A DNA stretch of 64,000 nucleotides, from the NCBI GenBank assembly GCA_963978545.1, contig OZ021727.1, positions 59,780,487 to 59,844,486 of the forward strand. Direction: 5' to 3'. Under the pieces are notes generated by a model that saw only the letters and a program-made list of their open reading frames with translations, made no database searches and was not told the origin of the DNA. The position numbers were made by a program, and so were the translations under genes. Of this stretch, positions 25,387-37,364 are shown piece by piece (position 1 is the first letter of the stretch; the number at the start of each line of letters is the position of its first letter). This stretch comes from Linyphia triangularis (taxonomy: Eukaryota > Arthropoda > Arachnida > Araneae > Linyphiidae).

Positions 25387-25586
25387 AATAAAATATCAGA
25401 ATTTCTAATAAAATATCAGAATTTCTAATAAAATATCAGAATTTCAAATAAAATATCAGAATTTCAAATAAAATATCAGAATTTCAAATAAAATATCAGA
25501 ATTTCAAATAAAATATCAGAATTTCAAATAAAATATCAGAATTTCAAATAAAATATCAGAATTTCAAATAAAATATCAGAATTTTA
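25387..25586. repeat. Minisatellite, 20-bp unit x 10
   Basis: Ten head-to-tail copies of a 20-bp unit containing AAATATCAGAATTTCAAATA. The first copies carry CTAATA in place of CAAATA and the last carries TTAAATA, otherwise the units are the same. There are no spacers. A related fragment, AAATTATGAATTTCAAAA, is itself duplicated just upstream at about 25257-25296. Confidence 0.95.
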
Positions 25587-28500
25587 AATAAACTATTAAA
25601 CCTATCCAAATGATATCTACCCGAGTTTTTATGCATTAATATACCATTTCTAAAAACACAATTTTGATGTCCTGCACTATCCTATAAATAATCCCTCTTT
25701 AATTTATCTAAACACTAAGGAGACAAGCCCCAGGCCAAGACACAAGAATTCCGATCCTCCATCTATGTAATAGATTATGACTTGATCAGAAACTGAAAAT
25801 AATTTTAATGTATTTTAATACTTAACTATTCCTCGTGATAAATAAATTTGATTTTGTTATTTCATGTTTTAACAGTCGGGAGCATCTTTAATTGGTAACG
25901 TATTGAATGAACCTTCCCCCCGCCCCAGAATTCTGAAATTTATATCGATTCGAAATGAGCTCTTAACTATATATATTTTTCACGTATACTCAAAAATAGA
26001 GTTTTCGTAAAAAAATAATTTTTAAAAAGTACCATTTTTAAGTATGCTTGCTACTTTCAAAATATAATTTTAATATTCACTTATTTACAAATGTACCTTT
26101 TATAAAAACTATATTAAACTACATAGAAACCTTTCAGAAAAAACTTAAACATTATTGGAAAGAGAATAAAATGGAGATTAAAATATAAAAAAATCTTAAA
26201 ACTGATGTTTAAAATTTTTTCGGTTCCAACAACTTGTAGTTTTAGAATTGATAGTACTCTAGGAAGTTATATTTAGATATGGAGCTCACAGATAAATATA
26301 TGTTTTTATGTATATTTTATTTAGAAAAAGAATTATGTTGCTACTTAGACTGTATTTCATGTCTTTGAATTTTGTGCAACTCTTAAGTAAATGGTTGCTT
26401 TTAAATTGACAACATCTAAGATCTTTTTGTTTGCTTTAAGGTTAGAAGGGAAATAAAAAGATAATCTCTAATGACTGAGAGTTGTTTGCAGGATAACGGA
26501 TGTACCACACACACGTCAATTGAAATTTATTAGGAGAGCTATTGAATTCTGTAAGATAGTAAATACTATCTCGATAAAATTTATATCCTGTCCTCAAGAT
26601 GTGATATCGCGTTATATAGAGTAATTTAGAGAGCATAATTTTCGATATGCCTTGTGTACTGTTTAGGTCAGAAATAATTCTTGGTTCAAAACTTACTAAC
26701 TCTTAAATCACAAAATGACATATTTTTTATAAGAAAAACTTTTAAAAAAATCAAGCATATTGTATTAAACATTTAACAAACACAAAATACATTGTTGTAT
26801 TAGATATCTTATAACTAAATAAAACGTTAAGGCCAAATAATTAAAACATTTTAATTCATTTTTAATCATACATTTAAAATACGTTTTGAATAATTTTTTC
26901 TGTTACATGTGTAAATACTAGTAAATAGGCAAGACATTTAGATGCAATATTATACAACATATGAATTATTAAATAAAAATATATTCATTGAAAATAAGTT
27001 AGTAACAATACCTAAAGCACTGATGTTAAACCCTGCTCCAACAGGTTTTAACCATCCCCTCCAACATCGCATCTTAGCCTTACACTAAACATCAATTTAA
27101 GTTGAGAATATTTAACTTCATATGTTTCCAGGGAATTTATTATAACCAAATAGTTAGTTAAAAAATACATAAAAGGATAAAAAAAAAATCAGTTTTGCTC
27201 CGTTTAATTCTATTTTCATTCCCAGAAAAATATAAATATAAAAAGAATAAGTAATAGCTTGCAATCTTATGAAAGCAATTCAGTTTTACAAATTAGGAAT
27301 TTTAGAGCCTATACCTTCTATGACAATTTTTTTTTAAATCATGTATCTTCTATAACCTTTTCAATTAAGTTTCATTTTTTTTTAAATTTTGTTGTAAGAT
27401 GACTCAAAAAATAAATCCTGATTTTTACAGAAATATGTTTGATTCTTTTCAATGAAAATATATATTTTTAACTTTTAAAAACTTTAAAAAAAGATGAGTA
27501 TAATAAAATTGTTTTCATAGCTATTTCAATCATTCTTTGTGAAATTTAAAATATAATTATACAAACTTATTTACACCAAAAACTTATTTCCAAACTTCCA
27601 CAGTATATACATTATTAGGCATATGTTTCGATGTAGAAAGAAGATGTCACCTATAAAAAAAATATATCAAAAAGAAATATTACTGTTTCACATACAAACC
27701 TATTGAATTACCGCTTTACAATCCACATTATAGATAATTTATTTAAATATTTATTTCATATTCAATTTATTTCAATACATTTAAAAATTAATATGAAATC
27801 TTAAACCATGGTTTGCACTGCAATAATTAATTATCTAACATTCGGCTTTCGAATTGTAACCTTGAGGTCTCCTGAGCAATTAAAAGTAGATTTTTTACCG
27901 ATTTCATTTGAGTAATACGAAAACCGTGCTGGTTTGCTTTATAGAATAATCTCAAATGTATCAATTAATTGTAACTTGACTTATACAACATTCAAGTATG
28001 TTTTTAAATATTCCTCAGTTTTTTTATAGTAAAATTATTTAACAACTTATTAGATTTTGTAATGGAAACTAGACATTATTTTGGTTATTAATTAATTAAA
28101 CCTTCATAAAAAATAGTCAATTTAAATAATAATTGTAAAAATGAATAAATAATATAAAACTTATAATCAAGTTAATTCATTAACCATTTCAGTAATAAAT
28201 GAATAACCACTTAATAAAATGTATTTGGCAATTAGCTAGAAAACACATTACAGTAAAAATGTATTTGTACAAAATAATGTAAGTGGAGATATAATTACGA
28301 TCCAAATTTTCTACTTATCCTAAACGTTAATAAGAAAGTTAATCTAATTCTAAGATAGAAATGAACCAATGATATGCATCTTTATTTGTTACATTGGGAC
28401 ATTTAAGGAATTTCTTATCTTCGCTGGGTATTTAAATAAGTATTTCTCGGAGAGAGTTTTCTTTGCCCTGCACAACTAGCATAATGGACCCATTAACTTT

Positions 28501-31500
28501 TCTCTAATGTGTTCAACATAATGTGAATCCATGGCGTCTGTGTGAATCCGTGTGTTATTAAGAGTTAGTTAAGTATACACAGCAATTGCATTTAGCTTAG
28601 ATAGCTGCTTCATGTAGAAAATTTAGTTAACTAGTGAACTGGAATCTTTCGGTTGAATCGTCAAACCGTACAGATTTTCTTTTTACGTTTTATAGCCCCA
28701 TCTTTGTTTATGAAGGAAAGATTGCGGACACTCTCTGAATGTAAATTTATATTTACTTCACTAATAAAATGCACGTGTGGATGATTTCTGAAGATAAGGA
28801 TCTTTTATATGAAGCCAAACAAAGATTATTTTAGTTAATTTCAGAATGAATTTTCTCTTTAATTTATGCACTATATGCCAGATGCAAAATGCAAATTGTA
28901 GAAGTCTGTATATCTAGTTCATTAATGCATGTGTTTATAATAATTAATTCTAATATTTTTCTGAAATTATTCGAAAAATGTATAATTACACTATTATCAA
29001 TAAATTATTTTTGGTCGCAATAATGATAAAACTTGCTGTCTAATGGCACATTTAAAAACTTTAATAATTGATTACAATACATACTATATGATATAACTTA
29101 GTTTTCTCAAATTACACATATAGAATTTTACATGTATAATTAAATACGTGATGATTGCATACAAATTATTTACAATGATAACTTTGATAAACTACTCTTT
29201 CTTATATTTTCTACGAAAAACTAGCATCTAGTAAATTATATGATAAACTAGTTTCCTTTCTTACTTGTATTCATAATAATATCCTTAAAATTGATCTATA
29301 CTTTATAAAAGCATGGATGCGTTGATGAATTTATTAACAATTATTAAGTAATCGATGATACAATGGTATAGTAATGTAATATAAATACGCACGCTTACAA
29401 CTGCTGAAACCCATACAAATGCTTAAACATTAATTAATGTACATTACACATTAATTAATGTACATTACAAATACATAAATTAATAAACTCATCAATTTTA
29501 AATAGCTCATCAATTTTTATACAGATTTTCTCGACTTAAAACGTGTTATAAAACATGTTATGTATTTCGATAATTCCTTACTTAGGGTGTCTGTATGCAT
29601 ACCATTTTTTTATTTATTTATTTTCGTGATGCTATGGGAACTTATTTATTTTGCCAATTATCTAAACTTATTTATTTTTAAAAATACTTGACAAATAATG
29701 TATACTTGATATTTATGTATGAAAATATAAAATCAAATTATTACATTATTTTTTCTCTCTATAAATTCAGAAATATTTTGGTTTATGTTTTTGAAATTAT
29801 TGCTCAAATATCAATCCCATATAAAAAGAATAATTTAATGATATAATAACATTCACTATTTAGATCCCTACCAATTGGAACAAATAAGTTAATGTTAAAA
29901 TATATAGACAATATAGATTGATATACTTCCTTTCTATTGTATTCATAAATATTATAAGGAATATAAAATAAAAAAGAACGACTTCAAATGGAATCTCACA
30001 TAAATTAAATTATATTATTATTAGTTATTTTTCTACTTTATTTCTATTCATAAAACAATAGGATTTCGAATACTTCGCAAAACAAAGTATTTAACAGACA
30101 AATATGTCAGCTAAACTAATAAATATCTCAATGGTTTTGCTTTTATAAACTTGAACAGAATATAAAACATGTTTTGTGAACAAGCTTGTTAGAGAGATCA
30201 TTTAAAATATTTTGTTTTGAAAAAACGGAACTTATATATCGGCATCATATTAGTAGAAAATATGTCTTGAAGCAACGAATATTTTATACAAAGACTGATC
30301 GTTATCGACAAATTCTTTTTGTGCTGCAAAAGGGATTTTGTATAAATAATTGGTGTCCATGTTTGTTATTCTTTTATATGGCTAAACTATTACGTCTAAG
30401 AAATTGCTTTTCAATAAATTGAAAACTATTACATTTAATAAAGTAAATAAATTATAAAAATTTTAAATTTTTATATTAATGGAGCATTAGTAATACATTT
30501 TCAATATTTTTCATTATATAAAAGTAGTGCATCGCATGAAATATTAAACATTTCTGTAAATAATTATTATAATTAAAAAAATTAAATTTAATTTGATACA
30601 ATTATTGTACTGAATTTTTTTAAATAATTTCGTTATGTGTATGGTTTATCTTCAAATTATATCTTCTATAGTTACTTAAAAGAATAAAAATGAAATTGGT
30701 TTGTTTTTTAATCAATTAAACAACAAAAGTTTGTAAAATATAATTTTTGAAACATTATAATTTTCTATTATAGACATAGGTTATTATTAATCTGTTCATC
30801 TATATAGATTCTCATAAAAATAATTCTGGCGTTAAAGCAACAAAATGACGCCGGAACATCCTCTGACATGATCTATGCAAGAAACTAATACAAGAAAATA
30901 TACTAAGAGAACTTTTCGTATCCAGTTACTAAATATCTTTACATCATTATGCTTTTTAATTCTCATATTTCAGATGCTCTAAATATAGTTTATGTTATTA
31001 TATACAAAATGAATCTCTAGATTTCACTGCAATATATTAATATTTCTTAAACAGATCAATTTAATATGTACTACCTATACCTATTTTTTATGAGGACAAA
31101 AAATACAGTAATATTTAATTGCATGCTTATAATAACTATTCTTGTATATAAATATTACAGAACATATGCTGCACTATTTGTTTAAATGATTTATATATGC
31201 TTACACAAATGCCTAAAACAAAACAGAATATATATCTATACTCTAGATTGGTAAGTGTGTACACATATTTATCAATTCATACTCAAAATATAAACACAGG
31301 TTCATAAAGTTAGAAAACACATTTTGCTTAGTACAAAATACAATATTCCAAATCTCATTGAAACAAAAACTTGTAAAAATATTAGTAATGTATTATATTT
31401 TTAATTAAGTTTAGGTTAAGTTATTTTGGCAATCAATATTACCCTGCCCTAAAATCCTAAACTTCGAGTAAAATTGTATTATAAATTTGGACATTTAAAA

Positions 31501-33137
31501 GCAAACATTAGATAATTACTACAAATACTTAAAATGCGGAGCCCTTAAATTTGTATGATTGTTAGACTTCATGCAAAACACATTTTTATATAAAGCCAGT
31601 GCTACTTAATATTATATGCATATAAGAGAAAACTATGATTGCTGTAATGCCTTGAATTTTATCTAAAAATGCACTTTTTCTTCATCTAAAAATCAAAGTT
31701 ACTGGAATTCCTGATGGACAAAAAGGGTTTCACAATTGAAATGGCTTCTGGAGACCCATTAGGAAGTATTCTAATGGAACCATTATATATACGAGTCTCG
31801 AGTAATAGCTGCCATAAAAAAGGGAAACACGGAGATTTGGTTAAGGGGATTCTTAGGGGGTTGATTGATCGACTTTTCCGTTAATGGATTTTTAGAAAGT
31901 TCGGACAGCTATTAAGTGTGTATTTCTTGAGCATTATACATGGTACATTGTAATGAAAGTGGTGAAAAAAGTTCCCATCATTAAATTCCATTTTTTATGA
32001 TATGTCTTTGTACTTTCTTATTATTTTTTTTTCAGTTTTTTTAATGTCTTATGCAGTCTCAACGAACATGGATATGGAAAAAAATAATAACAATTTTTGA
32101 TCCTTGGCACCCATTTATTTTTTATTCCCTAATATACAGAAGAATTTATTCAAAACTATAAAGAACAGCCTCTCATTAGAACCTGGGTTTAATAAAATGA
32201 AAGGAATGTGAAGAGTACACTTTTTATAGGGAAATGTCTTTAAATGCAGCTGCAGGGCATCAAACAACGCTTCCAAATTGCAGTTTAATGCATCCATTTC
32301 ACTATATATTTTTTTGCTTTATCATATAAAAATTAAACATCTTCAGACGTAGAAAGTTCATCGAAAATAAACATTTCAATTTATAATGTTAATAAGTGCA
32401 ATGAATGATATTTTTACGTTTCTTTAATGTAATATTAAAGCATGAACTAATCAAAGGCTATAACATTTAAAACGCTATTTTTTATTTAGATTTTAATTTA
32501 TATTTATGTAAAGAAAAATTTTAAATAATGAGGTATTGTTTTATCCTCATAGAATCCTCATGAGAATGAAACAAATTTTCATATTTAAGTAGGTTTTAGC
32601 TTTTATGTATTCATTTGAATAGAGATAACTTGAGGAAAATTAAAAATAAAATGTATCGGATAAAATTTAAAAATTTATATAATTTGTTTTCTATTTCAAT
32701 CCATGCATAAAGAGAGTAAGTATAATGTTAAATTTTTGTAGCTGGTAAAACAAGCTTCGCATATATTTTATAATCAAAGGTTAAATAAGGTATAGTTATC
32801 AAATTGTATTTTAAACTAAGTACTGCGAGTCATTAAAATATTATTAAAATGTGTTATGAAATATCGGAGCCGTTTTTGGGAAGTATGTGGTCATCATTTC
32901 CGTCAAAATGTCCAAAAAATGACTAAAGAACGTCAAGTGTCCTTTAAGAAACTATAATTCGTGACAAATTGTAAACACTTCCAGAATATTAATGTTTTAT
33001 TACAAGAAAATATATCCAAAACATTCATTTTTTATTTAGTGGTTTTCCACCCTATTCTTTCCCTACTCTCGCTGCTCACTACAGTAAGTATTAAGTACTG
33101 GTACAATTCACTTAGCATTAAAAAAAATGAAAATTAA

Positions 33138-33146
<9 letters not shown>
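25587..33146. other. AT-rich intergenic DNA, no gene seen
   Basis: No coding region, RNA gene or complete mobile element was recognised. A 24-bp unit containing CATTAATTAATGTACATTA occurs twice in tandem at about 29426-29470. Less AT-biased islands at about 28400-28800 and 31680-31960 stand out from the background and may be conserved non-coding elements. The rest is strongly AT-rich. Confidence 0.45.
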
Positions 33147-33170
<24 letters not shown>

Positions 33171-33172
33171 TT
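33147..33172. repeat. (ATT)n microsatellite
   Basis: A run of TTA/ATT trinucleotides directly upstream of the family B repeat copy; simple sequence only. Confidence 0.9.
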
Positions 33173-33179
33173 TGCATTT

Positions 33180-33480
33180 CTACAAGTTTGGAAATGTTGA
33201 GTTCACAAAAATGAACTAGAACATAACTTTCAAACGGATTGACCTACGTTGCTCAACTTTGGCATACGGGCTATAGGGACCATGAGACTTGTCATTGAGG
33301 TTTTTGCCAAAATTGGGTATACAAATAAAGTACCTGTATTTTAAAAAGTTATGTTTTTCAGCAATTTCCAAAAAAGGTTTCCGACGAGGCCGTGCGCGAA
33401 AAACCAAGTATCTTGCTAGATGCTCAGTATACAAGGCTATAATCCTGAATTTTTAAACGAGTTTGACGTCACAGCAAAAA
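33180..33480. repeat. Dispersed repeat, family copy B
   Basis: The segment resembles the middle of the element at 10433-11111: TTGACCTACGTTGCTCAA, a GGGACCATG block, then AGCAATTTCC. It also shares an exact 44-base block (33385-33428) with the copy at 48520-49140, where it lies in the opposite orientation. A GACGTCACAGC motif occurs on the same side of the block in both. It is probably a fragment of a DNA transposon family. Between this copy and 34151 there is only AT-rich DNA and a 38-base A-tract. Confidence 0.55.
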
Positions 33481-34034
33481 GCTATGAAATTTCGTGCTGA
33501 TGTTCTGTTGACGTAGTTTGCACTTGTAAATGGTTCACTTTTTTCTTATGGATTAAATTATTATTTACAATATTTTCGGTGAGTAAATTTTTTTCAAAAT
33601 ATTAATATAAAAGTATAACACACCAAATGCGATTCGGTTGAATTCTATTTCAAAAGCCATTTTTAAAAAATCGTTTTTGAAATCTTCAATTTATACTGCA
33701 ATAAATATGTATATATTAAGATTAAGGTATTTTCTTGTCAGATTTTAGGTAGATATTTATTAATGATTTTCAATATTTGAACTGAGGAATCAAACCTAGT
33801 TTTGGGGTAATTTTCTCGTTATTGTTCATGACATTCTTCATGTAAGTATATTTTTGTAAGGATTGAAAACAGATGTGATGTAGAGCATTTAGCATTTTTC
33901 TTTTTCTTTTGGCGTTTAGAAAATTCGCCAAAATTAAAAGCACTGTAACTGATAGAAGATTAAAATATAAATAATTAACTGAATTAAAGTTTAACTTAAA
34001 ATAAAATCCGTCACCAGAAGCAACATTTATCTGG

Positions 34035-34072
<38 letters not shown>
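34035..34072. repeat. Poly(A) tract, 38 bases
   Basis: An uninterrupted run of 38 A residues about 80 bp before the outer LTR element. It makes a long polyphenylalanine stretch in a minus-strand open frame that is not a real protein. Confidence 0.95.
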
Positions 34073-34074
<2 letters not shown>

Positions 34075-34151
34075 ACAAATAAAATTGCGCCAAAGAAATG
34101 TCCTATACTACATCTGTACCAAGGATTGTTTTGAGATCTTTCTATGGATAC

Positions 34152-34615
34152 TGTTATGAATTTTTCCACTGAGGCAATGATGGCACAGTTTTCACGGTTT
34201 AAAAATATTTATTCTCTCTTCAGAAAACTCACAAAATTTATTCACAGGCAACAGTTTAATTACTCTCAAGCTTCAACACAAGCTTCAACAAAAATAACTT
34301 CGAATTCAGCGATTATACAAGCTCACTCCAATAAACAACAAAGCGATCAGCTTTCAACGAAATCTGAAGTCAATCTGAAAACTTTCCCGTTCTCCAGTCT
34401 TTTTATATACAAGCGCGTGAGACATTCTCGAAATTTCCAGCCAATTCATAGAAAAGAAATATCTCGAAACTTCTCGATGCTTTAGGTGTTGCCACCTTTT
34501 TCTAACTTGTATAATCGTTATTAATTAATAAATAAAATAAGATAAAAATAAATTACAATAGAATTTTGAAATAATACGTCACTATTTACAATATATACAG
34601 ACAATTTGTGCAACA
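34152..34615 (-). repeat. 3' LTR of the outer element
   Basis: 464 bp, starting TGTTATGAAT and ending TTGTGCAACA on the plus strand, which are TG...CA ends. On the minus strand it contains a TATA-like TATATAAAAAG (complement of about 34397-34410) and AATAAA signals, so it carries promoter and polyadenylation elements. It differs from the 5' LTR at three bases (near 34257, 34340 and 34437). Confidence 0.95.
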
Positions 34616-34628
34616 TTTCCCCCTTCTT
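34616..34628 (-). other. Polypurine tract of the outer element
   Basis: The minus-strand sequence AAGAAGGGGGAAA abuts the 3' LTR directly. This is the position and composition of the plus-strand primer in Ty3/Gypsy elements. Confidence 0.85.
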
Positions 34629-34667
34629 AAAGACTGCACGTCCCGGGCAGTGAAGTCCTTAAGCCAT

Positions 34668-35427
34668 TCAATGACTTCTACCATAATATGGGGCTAGCCT
34701 ATTGTAGTGTACAACTCTAGGTTTACAGGAAGGTGTCCTTTGAATTCTCACCACGACGTCGTTGATCTTCTTAAGGATCCCATACGGCCCTTCCCAGTTC
34801 GTCTGGAGCTTAGGGGAGAGTCCTTTCCGACGTTTGTCACCTTCCTGGAATGAACGGTCCATGGCCTTGGCATAGTACCGGATCTTCACGCGCTCCGTCA
34901 TGATGTTGTTTCTCTCTCTGACGAACCGATGTACGGCTTCCAAACGTGCCTGCAGATCATCTAGATACTGGACAGGCGAGGAAGGAGTGTCCTGTGGTTG
35001 TCCAAAGAGGAGGTTGCTGGGGAGCCTAAGGTCTCTTCCACACATCGTTAGAGATGGAGAAAATCCGGTGGTCTCGTGAGTTGCACTCCCGTATGCCAAC
35101 AGAAGCGGTGAAAGTTTCTGATCCCCATCTTGCTGGTTATATGATTTTGAGATTGCGTCCGAATCATCCGCGGGTGCAGCTGATAGATCCCGGGATCTCC
35201 GTTCGATGCTTGTAACAGGAGTGCGGATGTCGATTCCCTCGTCACTAACTTTGTCCATTTCCACATGAACCACTTCCTGGGAGGGTTTCATCAACGTCGC
35301 TTTCTTCGGTTCTCTCCCCGAGGCTGAAGAGGTACTTTCCATAGATGTGGACTCTTCAGCATTCTCTATGACATTGTCTTCATGAGCTACAATCCGATAT
35401 ACGCACAGCTCTTTCATGTCTAGATCG
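34668..35427 (-). pseudogene. Outer element pol remnant: linker fused to integrase C-terminus
   Basis: An open frame of about 250 codons. Residues 1-96 are a Ser/Glu-rich, low-complexity linker that normally follows protease in this clade. From about residue 97 the frame matches the end of a Gypsy integrase. Recognisable pieces are LSPLLLAYG, HETTGFSP, a GRDLRLP block, KGLSPKL, the GPY-type motif WEGPYGILKKIND (about 208-220) and the terminal VVHYNRLAPYYG. Reverse transcriptase, RNase H, the zinc-binding domain and the catalytic DDE residues are absent. The segment around residues 192-196 also looks shortened. The frame is continuous across the deletion and also lines up with the protease frame on the far side of the inner insertion, so the deletion preceded the nesting. 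It cannot be enzymatically active. Confidence 0.85.
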
Positions 35428-36090
35428 TGTCATGCTGTATATCCACAGACATTTTACAAATTTTATTAAGGGGTCTGTTTAAAACTGCAACAAGTGCATA
35501 GCCCCTTAAGTTTCTGTCCGAAGCTTTTGGGGGAATATTTAAACAGGGGTTTGGCCAATTGGTCAAATAAGAGTTGGCGATTCCATAAAGGATTCGAGCC
35601 GCTCCAATGGCGTAGAGAGAGAAGTTTTGATGTAATTATGAGGGGGATCGTAAGAGACAGAAGGAAATTGGGGAGATAGCAAGTCGGTCAAGCGGTGATG
35701 CCTGAGTGAGAGATGCATTTTTATCGGACGCAATTTCATGCACATGAATTCGCCATTTTCCTGACCCTGATATGCCAGTAAGTGAAATTTCTTGATTCAA
35801 ATGCTCAGCCAGTTTTTATACTGTATAGTAATCAAAAGTGTCAATATGATTTATTAGTTGTTCTATGATATCTTTATGATATGTTATATTTTGCTTTTAA
35901 TCTATGGATGTCAGCACTGACTTAACTAAGCGTGCTTTGAGGAAATGTTTTGTCTAAATACCTATTGTTCATGAATAAATATCATTTCAAGTTACGAATT
36001 TGAGTTATTGCAACGCTTTAACTTATGCACGAAATTAAGTTCCTTTAGATTAATTCTGACGTTTGTTAATTAACCACTATACTCACGGCA
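35428..36090 (+). repeat. 5' LTR of the inner element
   Basis: 663 bp beginning TGTCATGCTG and ending ACTCACGGCA, so it has TG...CA ends. AATAAA occurs near 35974. It is preceded by the target duplication GATCG. Short open frames inside (about 35494-35745) recur identically in the other LTR simply because the LTRs are duplicates. Confidence 0.96.
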
Positions 36091-36096
36091 TATAAA

Positions 36097-36111
36097 TGGT
36101 GCCTTGGACTC
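36097..36111 (+). other. Candidate primer-binding site of the inner element
   Basis: TGGTGCCTTGGACTC starts six bases after the 5' LTR. The TGG start, complementary to the CCA end of tRNAs, and its location fit a minus-strand primer site, but I could not match it to a specific tRNA. Confidence 0.35.
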
Positions 36112-36200
36112 AGTTTGAAATGCATATTGTTCAGTGAATAAGTGGTATTTGATGGAAAGTAAAATTAGAATGATAGTGATTTGCGAAATTGTTTTTATAA

Positions 36201-37364
36201 TTGAATATGGTTCGTGGAAATAGGACGCTTTCAAATTTCAAAACGAGGTCAACTACAGCTAATATAGTCAGAGCCGAGACAATTAAACAGCGTGCGAGCG
36301 GAAGTCAAATTAATAAAAAAATGGCACAGGAAAACATTGAAATGGAGAGCGCTAACAGAATAAATGGTTTAGCTTTATTAACCTCAAATTATGAGGGCAA
36401 TAAAGATGAGACGAAATTTTTTTTTCGACAATTTGACGAAGTGGCTTTACTGGCAAAGTGGAAAGACTCCGAGAAACTCACGATATTGAAATCGAAATTA
36501 CGGGGGAACGCGCTTCGCTACCTTATGTCAGACAGAGAATTGATGAATTCCCAAAATTATGATCTGGTTAGGGATAAAATCATGGACTTTTTCCGGGACG
36601 AATTAGATGTGGGACAGTGCCAATTAGATTTCTCCAACTGTCACATGAGAGAAAATGAATCAGTCAAAATGTTTGCACATAGACTTGTCGTGGCTTCGAA
36701 TAAATATTTGGGCACCTCGCAAACGGAAATCTCGCAAGATACGAAAGCGGTAATTGACAAGCTTAGACTCTCAAAATTCGTAGGGGCGCTTCTACCAGAA
36801 ATTCAACGAGACGTACTAAAATTGAACCCGAAATCATTCGAACAAGCTATTGAAATAGCAAAAAATTCTCAAATGGCGCTTGACACGGTTGCGAGATGTA
36901 AAATTAATGCATTAAAGGTGGAAAACTCCTTCTCACAATCAGAAGAGCAGCAGTTACAACAAATCAATCGCATGGAAACAACTACTCAAAACCCTCCTGG
37001 GCAAGTACAAGCGATGCAGTGTTATTTATGTGGAGTGTCGGGGGATCATTTTTCAACGGAATGTGAGGCATTTAAGAGTATGATTAACATACCACAACAA
37101 AATAGACATAACCAGCAATATCCGAACACCCAAAATGCGAGAGGCGGTTATTCCGGTCAACGGGGTGGTAATAGAGGTAACATATCACAAAACAGGTACT
37201 TCAGAAATCCGAATCAGCACGTCAGGGGACAGAACAGACAAAATCGTGGTAATTGTTACTACAATAATCAAAGCAGAGGTAGATATAATTCACATGGTAA
37301 CAATAATTCACAAGCTTCAAATCATTTTTTAGACATAGCACAGGGGGACATGGAGAACACTTAA
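36201..37364 (+). CDS. gag: Gag of the inner element
   Basis: An intact 387-codon frame encoding the structural capsid/nucleocapsid protein. The middle (about residues 50-230) is helical and capsid-like, with the retrotransposon-gag pattern of W/F- and L-rich helices (FFFRQFDEVALLAKW, then LRGNALRYL). At about 273-287 is a zinc knuckle, CYLCGVSGDHFSTEC. Its spacing is C-X2-C-X5-H-X4-C, one residue longer than the usual C-X2-C-X4-H-X4-C. The tail (about 300-375) is rich in Asn, Gln, Gly and Arg with RGG-like repeats, suited to RNA binding. The frame overlaps pol and ends at TAA 37362-37364. An upstream ATG pair (36201 and 36207) leaves the exact start slightly uncertain. Confidence 0.92.
   Translation: MNMVRGNRTLSNFKTRSTTANIVRAETIKQRASGSQINKKMAQENIEMESANRINGLALLTSNYEGNKDETKFFFRQFDEVALLAKWKDSEKLTILKSKLRGNALRYLMSDRELMNSQNYDLVRDKIMDFFRDELDVGQCQLDFSNCHMRENESVKMFAHRLVVASNKYLGTSQTEISQDTKAVIDKLRLSKFVGALLPEIQRDVLKLNPKSFEQAIEIAKNSQMALDTVARCKINALKVENSFSQSEEQQLQQINRMETTTQNPPGQVQAMQCYLCGVSGDHFSTECEAFKSMINIPQQNRHNQQYPNTQNARGGYSGQRGGNRGNISQNRYFRNPNQHVRGQNRQNRGNCYYNNQSRGRYNSHGNNNSQASNHFLDIAQGDMENT
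37325..37331 (+). promoter_or_regulatory. -1 ribosomal frameshift heptamer (gag-pol)
   Basis: T TTT TTA lies in register with the gag codons (TTT 37326-37328, TTA 37329-37331), which is the canonical X XXY YYZ slippery form. A -1 shift enters the pol frame, which is open from here through the protease start. Gag would end only 33 bases later, so the overlap is short. I did not establish a downstream pseudoknot or stem. Confidence 0.8.

Noticed and set aside
25387..25586. Regular 20-bp repeats as a possible CRISPR array
   Set aside because: The units are directly adjacent with no spacers, the genome is eukaryotic, and no cas genes are present; it is a minisatellite.
33770..34093. A 107-codon minus-strand frame with a polyphenylalanine stretch
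   Set aside because: Its length depends on a 38-base A-tract and it shows no domain or splice signal.
34144..34485. A 113-codon plus-strand frame
   Set aside because: It lies within the outer LTR, on the strand opposite to the element's genes, and is repeated in part at the other LTR.
35494..35745. Two short ORFs that recur at 43679-43930 as a conserved gene pair
   Set aside because: They are identical only because they lie in the two LTRs of the inner element.
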